5,500 nt of DNA from Terriglobales bacterium (lineage in GTDB: Bacteria > Acidobacteriota > Terriglobia > Terriglobales > Acidobacteriaceae), in the NCBI GenBank assembly GCA_019241735.1, contig JAFAWN010000152.1:1-5500 (forward strand), in the 5' to 3' direction. The notes beneath the pieces are model-generated. The model saw only the letters and a list, made by a program, of their open reading frames with translations. It was not told where the DNA came from and searched no databases. This document shows, piece after piece, positions 1-5,049 of this stretch (positions are counted from its first letter, which is position 1; every line of letters begins with the position of its first letter). The translations under genes and the position numbers were made by a program.

Positions 1-538
1 TGGCCCGCGGTCAGTCTATGACGAGGCGAAACGTTTCACGGAAGCGGCCACCATGGCCTACCACCGGTATCACAAAGTGGATACGCGCATCGCTCGAATC
101 TTCAATACTTATGGTCCGCGGATGCAATTGAATGATGGCCGTGTGGTTCCAAATTTCATGAAACAAGCACTCCGCGGCGATGATCTCACGGTCTATGGAG
201 ATGGCAGCCAGACCCGCAGCTTTTGTTATGTGAGCGACGAGATCGACGGTTTCATGCGGCTGGCCGCGTCGGACGAGCATTTGCCCGTCAACATCGGCAA
301 CCCCGCGGAGTTCACAATTTTGGAGAGTGCGAAACGGGTGCTCGCGATTACGGGATCCAAGAGCAAGATTCGTTATGAACCTTTGCCGCCGGATGATCCC
401 AAGCAGCGCTGTCCGGATATAAGTAAGGCAAAGAGCTTACTGGGATGGGAGCCGAAGATCGATCTGGAAACTGGACTGAAGTTATCGCTCCCATACTTTC
501 AGCAAGTCGTAGCAGCGGAGAAGCGAATCCAGGATTAA
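1..538 (+). CDS. UDP-glucuronate decarboxylase-like NAD-dependent sugar epimerase/dehydratase, C-terminal part
   Basis: The reading frame is open from base 2, so the N-terminal NAD-binding Rossmann half lies upstream of the window; 178 residues are visible. They begin just before the catalytic Tyr-x3-Lys pair of the extended short-chain dehydrogenase family (YDEAK, visible residues 6-10). Next come [10 protein letters not shown] (31-40), NDGRVV (44-49), the substrate-loop signature [13 protein letters not shown] (65-77), NIGNP (97-101) and the closing [21 protein letters not shown] block (131-151). This order is typical of UDP-glucuronate decarboxylases, which make UDP-xylose from UDP-glucuronate in the cytoplasm for polysaccharide or glycan synthesis. 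That is family knowledge; specificity cannot be settled without the N-terminal half, and a dTDP-glucose 4,6-dehydratase or UDP-glucose 4-epimerase relative is the alternative. An internal ATG at base 53 lies after the active-site Tyr, so it is not the start. The gene converges on the PilZ gene with 15 bases between stops. Confidence 0.9.
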   Translation, partial: GPRSVYDEAKRFTEAATMAYHRYHKVDTRIARIFNTYGPRMQLNDGRVVPNFMKQALRGDDLTVYGDGSQTRSFCYVSDEIDGFMRLAASDEHLPVNIGNPAEFTILESAKRVLAITGSKSKIRYEPLPPDDPKQRCPDISKAKSLLGWEPKIDLETGLKLSLPYFQQVVAAEKRIQD

Positions 539-553
539 AGCGGGCGGGGACTG

Positions 554-1678
554 CTAGGATTCGATTGACGTTTCAGGTTCGGCCGCAGTCTCGGAAGCTT
601 GGTAGGCGACCAGTTGTTGTACGTGCAACCGCTGTTCCGCGGTCTTCAGGTTGAATTGAATTCCCATGCCGAAGCTGGGATGCATGCTCTTTACCGTTCC
701 CCGAAGCCGGAACTTTGAATCTTCGGTGCGAACTACTATTTCCAGCTCCGTCCCCATGGCAAAGGTTTCCGTGGTGGTTAAATAACAGCCGCCGGGGCTG
801 ATGTCGCTCAAGCTGCAGCGATAGGGCACAGTGCTTCCGCTGCGGTAAACATCGGCGCCAATTTGACACTCGCGACGGGATTGGTCGCGCCGTTCGTTGC
901 CCGAGGAATGCGCCACCGGAATGACACCAAGTCCAATGGAAAGATTCTCGCCGGACAGCGCGGGATGCTGCACCTCCCCGAACGCGGGCGCGTCAGGATC
1001 AGGCGTGACCGGATTTGCAGCCAGCCACTGATTCAGCACGCGGCGCGAGGCCCGGGGCACAGCCACAAAGCGCATTCCCACCCGTCCGTCCGAATCCTGC
1101 CACATTACTTCTCCGGCCAGCCGGATAGTTGCAGACTGTTGCGGCAAGGCAAACTGAAAATAAACTCTTTTGAGCACCGGTAACTTACGGTCCGTCCGCA
1201 CGGCAATTCCGTCCTCACTAATGTCAATCAGCGTAGCCGGCGCGTTCTCGGTGTTTCCGTATGAAATTGACGCCTGCGACTGGACGGGAGTGCGCGCGCT
1301 GGCGCGCTTTTCCGGACGCATGAGAGTCTGCGCCCACCGCATGCTGCTTTCAGTCCGCTCCTTTGAGGCGGATTTATACAGAACGAAGTTGACTCCGCTG
1401 GCGAATAGATCGCTGACCTCCTGGGGAGCGTCCATTAACGCGATTACAACTGTGGCCTTATTGCCGGCGCTGCTCCGGGCATGGGAAACCACCTCGAGCG
1501 CTGCCCTCTCATTTTTGCAATCCACTAGCAGGGAATCGAAGTGCTGCGTCGACAGAAGCTTCGAGGCTTCGTGCAGATCGCCGCAGTGTTCTACTGCCAT
1601 GCCCAGATCGGTGAGAATCCGGCTAAGCACCTGAACCGCATTGGCGTCCGCGCACACCAGGAGGGATGTGAGAGACAT
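554..1678 (-). CDS. Receiver-like domain plus two PilZ domains (c-di-GMP binding regulator)
   Basis: A soluble 374-residue protein. Residues 1-118 look like a response-regulator receiver fold: D11 in the acidic pocket, D53 at the phospho-acceptor position (SLLVDC) and K102 (VLYKSAS). The pocket is incomplete: only one acidic residue is in the first loop (CADAN) and Met (about 82) stands where Thr/Ser is usual, so phosphorylation is doubtful. PilZ domain 1 spans about 121-220 with R125-x3-R129 and D152-x-S154-x2-G157 (DISEDG). A Pro-rich linker (221-262) leads to PilZ domain 2 (about 263-362) with R264-x3-R268 and D292-x-S294-x2-G297 (DISPGG). RxxxR plus D/NxSxxG is the known c-di-GMP contact signature, and both copies keep it. 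The frame stays open upstream to 2029, but the ATG at 1678 begins the receiver beta-1 strand (MSLTSLLVCAD) directly; the residues before it look non-coding. No strong ribosome binding site is visible. It lies near a T4P minor-pilin operon, which suggests control of pili or polysaccharide; this is inference. Confidence 0.88.
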   Translation of the reverse strand: MSLTSLLVCADANAVQVLSRILTDLGMAVEHCGDLHEASKLLSTQHFDSLLVDCKNERAALEVVSHARSSAGNKATVVIALMDAPQEVSDLFASGVNFVLYKSASKERTESSMRWAQTLMRPEKRASARTPVQSQASISYGNTENAPATLIDISEDGIAVRTDRKLPVLKRVYFQFALPQQSATIRLAGEVMWQDSDGRVGMRFVAVPRASRRVLNQWLAANPVTPDPDAPAFGEVQHPALSGENLSIGLGVIPVAHSSGNERRDQSRRECQIGADVYRSGSTVPYRCSLSDISPGGCYLTTTETFAMGTELEIVVRTEDSKFRLRGTVKSMHPSFGMGIQFNLKTAEQRLHVQQLVAYQASETAAEPETSIES

Positions 1679-1712
1679 GGCGACAATGGTAGGACTCACG
1701 GTAAGCGGCGGC

Positions 1713-1741
1713 AAGTTACCCGGGTCACGCATTTGCGTCAA
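1713..1741 (-). promoter_or_regulatory. Candidate sigma-70-type promoter for the REC-PilZ gene
   Basis: Read on the minus strand, TTGACG (1741-1736) is 5/6 to the -35 consensus. It is followed after exactly 17 bases by TAACTT (1718-1713), only 3/6 to the -10 consensus but keeping T1, A2 and T6. Transcription would begin near 1706, leaving a leader of about 28 bases before the ATG at 1678. The -35 box overlaps the short inverted repeat ACGCA-tt-TGCGT (1727-1738). This is prediction from sequence only. Confidence 0.35.
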
Positions 1742-1760
1742 TTTTATGCAGAAGTGACCC
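1722..1760. repeat. Inverted repeat GGGTCAC...GTGACCC in the divergent intergenic region
   Basis: GGGTCAC (1722-1728) is matched by its exact reverse complement GTGACCC (1754-1760) across 25 bases. A second, tighter inverted repeat, ACGCA (1727-1731) and TGCGT (1734-1738), lies inside it and overlaps the predicted -35 box of the minus-strand gene. Such nested symmetry between divergent genes is compatible with an operator for a dimeric regulator, but no regulator family is recognised. Confidence 0.4.
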
Positions 1761-1805
1761 TCGTAATCTGGATATGCACCATCAGGAGCCGATATGGTTT
1801 GCAGT

Positions 1806-1824
1806 GTAACCATGCATCGGTTAC
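1806..1824. repeat. Perfect inverted repeat GTAACC-N7-GGTTAC
   Basis: GTAACC (1806-1811) and GGTTAC (1819-1824) are exact reverse complements. The 7-base spacer contains the self-complementary ATGCAT (1812-1817). The element lies 62 bases upstream of the ATG at 1887, so it could be an operator or a stem-loop in the leader of the 141-aa gene. I found no convincing sigma-70 promoter for that gene. Confidence 0.4.
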
Positions 1825-1886
1825 CGGCAGGGAGTCTCAAGCAGGAAGCGCCGGAGATTCTCGCATCCACCTCTGAGAGGTAAATC

Positions 1887-2312
1887 ATGCTGTCACGTGC
1901 AAGCAACATCTTGATTGCGTTCGGCGCGCTAGCAGTATTCGGTGGGCTCTGCTTCATCCCCGCCGGATTGGGCGAGCACGGCGAAGGCAGCCTGCTCGGA
2001 CTGGCCGCCGGCGTATGTTCGTTGGGCATCCTGATGATAGCTTCCGGTTTCTATTTGAAGGCGCGTGCTTTGACAACGGATGCCGGAAATGCAAAGGCCC
2101 GGGAGGCAGGAAACGCGCGCCGTCGGATCCGGGGCGGATGTGATCTTTGTGGAATGGAATTGCCGGTAATTCAGTGCAAAGCACACCGGCTGAACTTATG
2201 CGGAAATTGCCTGACCCAGCACTACGACTTCCGGTCGTGCGTTTACACACCGAGCAAACGGCTGGCAGAAAACAAAAGTAAAGCTATGGCCGCCAAGGGC
2301 CGCGGCGCATAA
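1887..2312 (+). CDS. Small membrane protein with a C-terminal Cys/His (zinc-finger-like) domain, function unknown
   Basis: I do not recognise this 141-residue protein. It starts at an ATG preceded by GAGAGG (1875-1880) with 6 bases of spacing, a good ribosome binding site. Two hydrophobic helices, about residues 8-28 and 36-57, form a hairpin with a short glycine-rich turn. A basic stretch (about 70-82, with RRRIR) follows, then a compact metal-site-like tail: C85-x2-C88, C97-x2-H100, C105-x2-C108, H112 and C118. Eight possible ligands in paired order suggest two zinc ions in a cross-brace arrangement resembling a B-box or treble-clef finger; this is inference from spacing. The basic linker suggests that the tail faces the cytoplasm. 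It is read in the same direction as the pilin operon, but about 280 bases with stem-loops and a promoter lie between, so it is probably a separate unit. Codon use and frame quality indicate a real gene. Confidence 0.78.
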   Translation: MLSRASNILIAFGALAVFGGLCFIPAGLGEHGEGSLLGLAAGVCSLGILMIASGFYLKARALTTDAGNAKAREAGNARRRIRGGCDLCGMELPVIQCKAHRLNLCGNCLTQHYDFRSCVYTPSKRLAENKSKAMAAKGRGA

Positions 2313-2334
2313 CCGGCCTTTGTGTGTCTTCGCC

Positions 2335-2361
2335 ATGGTGACCAAAGTTTGGTGCCGCCAT
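2335..2361 (+). other. Stem-loop downstream of the 141-aa gene
   Basis: The palindrome ACCAAAGTTTGGT (2341-2353) is extended by ATGGTG (2335-2340) pairing with CGCCAT (2356-2361, one T-G pair), leaving a 2-base bulge (2354-2355). About 11 base pairs form with a 3-base loop. No T-run follows, so it is not a standard intrinsic terminator by itself. It may protect or process the 3' end of the upstream transcript, or be a protein-binding site. Confidence 0.4.
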
Positions 2362-2371
2362 TACATTACGT

Positions 2372-2396
2372 CAGTCCAGTAGCTACCGCTGGACTT
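2372..2396 (+). terminator. Possible terminator stem-loop ahead of the pilin promoter
   Basis: AGTCCAG (2372-2378) pairs perfectly with CTGGACT (2388-2394), plus a T-G closing pair, around a 7-base loop. Only TTT follows (2394-2396), so it is weak as an intrinsic terminator. Its position 60 bases after the stop of the 141-aa gene and just before the candidate pilin promoter suits a transcript boundary. Confidence 0.4.
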
Positions 2397-2404
2397 TAGG
2401 CACT

Positions 2405-2433
2405 TTGACGCTCTCTACTCCGCTCCATAGGAT
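2405..2433 (+). promoter_or_regulatory. Candidate sigma-70-type promoter of the minor-pilin operon
   Basis: TTGACG (2405-2410) matches 5/6 of the -35 consensus. It is followed after exactly 17 bases by TAGGAT (2428-2433), 4/6 of the -10 consensus with T1, A2, A5 and T6 kept. A start near 2440 would give a leader of about 150 bases before the pseudopilin ATG at 2592. This is the best promoter-like match in the window by eye; no expression evidence is available. Confidence 0.5.
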
Positions 2434-2435
2434 GA

Positions 2436-2591
2436 GCTTGCATGCGGGTTTTGCCCGCGAATATGCAGGCCGCCCTCCCGCCCAATGCTGCCGCTGCAAA
2501 GTACCAGAACTATCTCCTTGGCAGATATGCAAGCGTACGACAGATTCTGCAGCTGGATGGTGGGTGCGACTTCCCCCCAGGAAAAGGAAAT
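2436..2591 (+). promoter_or_regulatory. Structured leader of the minor-pilin operon with alternative pairings
   Basis: No gene is credible here. A local hairpin is strong: GCTTGCAT (2436-2443) pairs with ATGCAGGC (2463-2470), and inside it GCGGG (2444-2448) pairs with CCCGC (2454-2458) around TTTTG, leaving a 4-base bulge. GCTTGCAT is also the exact reverse complement of ATGCAAGC (2527-2534), so two mutually exclusive folds are possible. Further nested pairings are GCTGCA (2493-2498) with TGCAGC (2548-2553), GTAC (2501-2504) with GTAC (2535-2538), and TATCT (2511-2515) with AGATA (2523-2527). The last two cannot form at the same time as the distal fold. The region ends in the ribosome binding site of the pseudopilin gene. 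I do not recognise a known riboswitch family; in particular the c-di-GMP-I core is absent. It could be a regulatory RNA or a cluster of DNA sites. Confidence 0.45.
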
Positions 2592-3224
2592 ATGGCTTCA
2601 CGCAAAATGCGCGGCTTTTCGTTGATCGAGCTATTGATCGTGATAACGGTCGCGATGATTGCTTGCGGAATCATCTTCATGACGATTCAGCCGGCGCTTT
2701 ACGACGCTCACGTAAATGCTGCTTACGACAATGCGCTTACGCAACTGCGCATGGCGAGGCAACGCGCGATCACCGAAGGTAAGCGCTACATTGTCAGCTT
2801 TGGTGCCGCCCCGCCGCCGGGCGCCGCCGCGGTAGGCACCGCGCAAAGTATTCAGATGTGGCGATGGGATGTAGGCGTTCCGGTGTCGCCGGCGCCGGTG
2901 CTGGTCAGCTCGGTTACCCTGCCTGCCGACATTACGTTTCAAACTCTGGGCGGTCTGCCTGCGCCTGCTCCGGATGGAATGGGAGCGGGGGCGAAGGCCA
3001 TCGATTTTGACCAGGGCGTAGGCGCCGGAAGCATCAACTATGTGATGTTCATGCCGGACGGTTCCGCGCATGACGAATTAGGAAACGCGAACAGCGGGAT
3101 CGTGTACATGGCGCGTCTGACGAATGTTTCCAGCACTCGCGCGATCACAGTTTTCGGCACGACAGGAGTGATTCGCGGCTGGCGGATAACGCAATCGGGA
3201 GGTACGAGATGGACTCAGCAATAA
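2592..3224 (+). CDS. GspH/FimT family pseudopilin (minor type IV pilin)
   Basis: A 210-residue prepilin. The leader MASRKMRG ends in the G8/F9 cleavage site for the prepilin peptidase, and E13 is the +5 Glu. A hydrophobic helix runs from about 9 to 33 (GFSLIELLIVITVAMIACG). The helix continues into LRMARQRAITEGKRYIVSF (52-70), the pattern of GspH/FimT proteins (helix, then a beta-strand domain). The C-terminal part has FMPDGS (153-158) and VFGTTGVIRGWRI (187-199), the usual closing strands. Proline- and alanine-rich loops (73-80 and 98-102) interrupt the middle. The ATG at 2592 is chosen because AAGGAA (2584-2589) precedes it and the leader length is right; an ATG in frame at 2442 would add 50 unrelated residues. 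It is the first gene of the pilin operon, and its end overlaps the next gene by 16 bases. The role, from family knowledge, is a minor subunit that helps start pilus assembly, inserted in the inner membrane before assembly. Confidence 0.9.
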   Translation: MASRKMRGFSLIELLIVITVAMIACGIIFMTIQPALYDAHVNAAYDNALTQLRMARQRAITEGKRYIVSFGAAPPPGAAAVGTAQSIQMWRWDVGVPVSPAPVLVSSVTLPADITFQTLGGLPAPAPDGMGAGAKAIDFDQGVGAGSINYVMFMPDGSAHDELGNANSGIVYMARLTNVSSTRAITVFGTTGVIRGWRITQSGGTRWTQQ

Positions 3225-3811
3225 TCAAAACCGGATCGCCGGCGCGGTTTAAGGCAAAACCCGAGTCAGGCTTCACCCTTATCGAAACCATGATTTCGAT
3301 CGTGGTGTTAAGCATTGGTCTGCTCGGCATTCTGGCCTCCTTCGCCATGGCATTAGGAAGCACGCAGAACGTGCAGCTGGATGAGATTGCAAAGCAAAAG
3401 GCATTGGAGGGACTGGAAAGTATCTACACCGCGCGGCAAACCCAGCAAATATCGTTTGCCCAGATTGCTAACGTGCCTACGGGAATTTTTGTCAACGGCT
3501 TCAGTGCGGGAATCATGGGGCCCGGCCCGGATGGGCTTGACGGCACTGCCGACGATGGCCCGGTGGCAGGCTGCCCGGGCAATTTTCAGTGTGTAATCCT
3601 GCCCGGCCCGGATGGAGTCCTCGGCACCGGGGACGATGTAACCCTTTCGCTGTCAAATTTCCAACGGCAGATTCTGATTGGGCCGGTTAACAACCCCGAT
3701 GGATCGGTGAATACGAACCTCAAACAGGTGACGGTGACTGTCCAGTATCCAACCCCCGAGGGCAAGCAACACAGCTATACGGTGCAGTCTCTGATTTCGT
3801 CGTATCGCTGA
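3209..3811 (+). CDS. pilV: PilV-type minor pilin with duplicated GPDG/DD loops
   Basis: A 200-residue prepilin whose start overlaps the preceding gene by 16 bases. GGAGGT (3198-3203) lies 5 bases before the ATG, so translation is probably coupled. A 21-residue leader ends in G21/F22; E26 is the +5 Glu, and the helix (22-50, FTLIETMISIVVLSIGLLGIL) has the IVVLSIGLLG pattern typical of PilV. The helix continues through EIAKQKALEGLESIYTARQ (59-77). The globular part carries two copies of a GPDG-x2-GT-x-DD motif at 106-116 and 133-143, exactly 27 residues apart, with C122 and C128 between them. The motif resembles Asp-rich calcium-binding loops, which is inference. The C-terminal half (about 150-199) is strand-rich (LKQVTVTVQY). 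PilV-class pilins belong to the minor set (with FimU/GspH, PilW and PilX) that primes pilus assembly and forms the tip. The pilV name rests on gene order and helix pattern; GspI is the type II secretion equivalent. Confidence 0.85.
   Translation: MDSAIIKTGSPARFKAKPESGFTLIETMISIVVLSIGLLGILASFAMALGSTQNVQLDEIAKQKALEGLESIYTARQTQQISFAQIANVPTGIFVNGFSAGIMGPGPDGLDGTADDGPVAGCPGNFQCVILPGPDGVLGTGDDVTLSLSNFQRQILIGPVNNPDGSVNTNLKQVTVTVQYPTPEGKQHSYTVQSLISSYR
3521..3638 (+). repeat. Two-copy in-frame repeat encoding GPDG-x2-GT-x-DD loops in pilV
   Basis: Bases 3521-3557 and 3602-3638 match at 29 of 37 positions, 81 bases (27 codons) apart. The first 14 bases, CCCGGCCCGGATGG, are identical. The copies encode GPDGLDGTADD and GPDGVLGTGDD. 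The 44 bases between them encode the Cys-containing linker. An old in-frame duplication is the simple explanation; convergence on a loop motif is the alternative. Confidence 0.75.
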
Positions 3812-3853
3812 GCCCAATAAACACGATCTTGCACACACGCTGAGGCGGCAGGA

Positions 3854-5020
3854 ATGAAAAAAGAGCTGATGAAGGCACAAATGACAAAACGAATGCGCGG
3901 CTTCACCCTGGTTGAAATGATGATCTCGCTCGCGGTGGGATTGGTGGTGCTGGGCGCTGCCTCGCAGCTTTTTCAAAGCGGCATGAATGCCAGCATGATG
4001 CTCACGCAACGCGCGGAGACCCAGCAGAATGTGCGTACCGCCATCAACCTGATTTCACAGGATGTCAGTATGGCGGGCTCCGGTATGCCAAACAACGGGG
4101 TGGCATTGCCCAACGGCGGAGGGGCCACTCCTTCTAAATTTGCCTGCAATCAGATAGGAACCTGCTATCCCCTGAACCATCAGTATCCGACCGTTGTGGT
4201 CGCGGGGCCCCCGGCGGTCACTTACACCAACCACATGTACGGATTGATCCCGGGAGCGGCGAACGGTATGGAGTTTCCTGGACCTGCCGTGGTTCCGGCG
4301 ACCGGACAAGGCGCCGATTCCATCACTGTAATTTACGTTGACTACAGTTTCCCGCTGAACGATTACAACATCACTTTTCCCGATGCTCCGGTGGGCGACA
4401 AAATAAACCTCACGCTTCCCGTTCCAGCGCCGGTGCCGGCGCCGCCCGCAGTCGATGACCCCGCCGTCGGAATCAAACTCGGCGACCTCATCCTGATCAG
4501 CACCAATGTGAGCGGCAGCCTGTCGGCAGTGGGCGAAGTCACCGGGATAACCCCCGGCGGCGGCACGATAACATTCGCCGATGCAGACGCATTGAACATA
4601 AATCAGTCGGGCGCCGCTGCGGGAAACATCTCCGCCATCACCAGCGGCTCTGTTGGAGGCACGGTAGCTTACAGGATTTACGCGGTCACCTATTTCCTGG
4701 AAGTCCCTGCCGTAGCCGGCCAGTTGCCGCGCCTGATGCGGCAGGTAAACGGTCAAACCGCACAACCTGTGGCGGACAACATTATCGCGTTGCAGTTCAG
4801 CTATGACATGTGCGACTCAGCCAATATGCCTGCCAATGTGCCGGCATGCGCCAACATCAAAGATCCGATTGCTGCCGGTTTTACCCCCGGACAAGTGCAT
4901 AAAGTGAATATATCGGTCATGGGGCAAAGCCCGTTTTCCTACGGCAATCATTCGCAAAGCTTTGAGTTGACAACTTCGGTGAGTACGCGAAATTTGACCT
5001 TTAAGGACCGCTATCTATGA
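3854..5020 (+). CDS. pilW: PilW-type minor pilin
   Basis: A 388-residue prepilin, about the usual PilW length. The leader MKKELMKAQMTKRMRG ends at G16/F17; E21 is +5, and the hydrophobic helix spans about 17-42 (FTLVEMMISLAVGLVVLGAA). It continues into QRAETQQNVRTAINLISQDVSMAG (52-75), a stretch very typical of PilW. The C-terminal domain has family-like signatures: PVADNIIALQFSYDMC (305-320), VHKVNISVMGQ (348-358) and TTSVSTRNLTFKDRYL at the end. Cysteines fall in two near pairs, C98/C104 and C320/C332, which may form periplasmic disulfides. A Pro/Ala-rich segment (190-199) links two parts of the globular domain. The ATG at 3854 follows GAGG (3842-3845) at 8 bases; an ATG at 3881, giving a 7-residue leader, is possible and would not change the mature protein. 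It lies 42 bases after pilV and ends in ATGA, shared with an in-frame upstream start for the next gene. Role: minor pilin in assembly initiation and the tip complex. Confidence 0.87.
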   Translation: MKKELMKAQMTKRMRGFTLVEMMISLAVGLVVLGAASQLFQSGMNASMMLTQRAETQQNVRTAINLISQDVSMAGSGMPNNGVALPNGGGATPSKFACNQIGTCYPLNHQYPTVVVAGPPAVTYTNHMYGLIPGAANGMEFPGPAVVPATGQGADSITVIYVDYSFPLNDYNITFPDAPVGDKINLTLPVPAPVPAPPAVDDPAVGIKLGDLILISTNVSGSLSAVGEVTGITPGGGTITFADADALNINQSGAAAGNISAITSGSVGGTVAYRIYAVTYFLEVPAVAGQLPRLMRQVNGQTAQPVADNIIALQFSYDMCDSANMPANVPACANIKDPIAAGFTPGQVHKVNISVMGQSPFSYGNHSQSFELTTSVSTRNLTFKDRYL

Positions 5021-5049
5021 GTTGGCTGAAAATTTCAGGAGACCACACA

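Noticed and set aside
539..553. Bidirectional terminator between the convergent genes
   Set aside because: Only 15 bases lie between the stops, and neither a hairpin nor T-runs are visible.
863..1634. Plus-strand open frames of 106 and 154 residues across the REC-PilZ gene
   Set aside because: Both lie opposite the PilZ gene, which has clear domains and motifs; the plus-strand translations look random.
1679..2029. N-terminal extension of the REC-PilZ reading frame to an ATG at 2029
   Set aside because: The added 117 residues are low in recognisable structure, overlap the start of the 141-aa gene on the other strand and precede a start that begins the receiver fold exactly.
2519..2532. Sigma-54 promoter TTGGCAGATATGCA
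   Set aside because: The GG to GC distance is 9 bases instead of the required 12, and the -12 element is incomplete.
2442..2591. N-terminal extension of the GspH/FimT frame from an ATG at 2442
   Set aside because: It would put 50 residues before the short charged prepilin leader, lies over the structured leader and has no good ribosome binding site; AAGGAA precedes the ATG at 2592.
2440..2591. c-di-GMP-I (GEMM) riboswitch in the pilin leader
   Set aside because: The conserved core (GGACGCAAAGCC-type segment with the GNRA-capped stem) is not present; the only partial resemblance is GCAAAG at 2496-2501.
4055..4765. 236-residue open frame on the minus strand inside pilW
   Set aside because: It is fully antisense to a convincing PilW gene, and its Arg/Gly/His-rich composition has no recognisable domain; a shadow of GC-rich coding.
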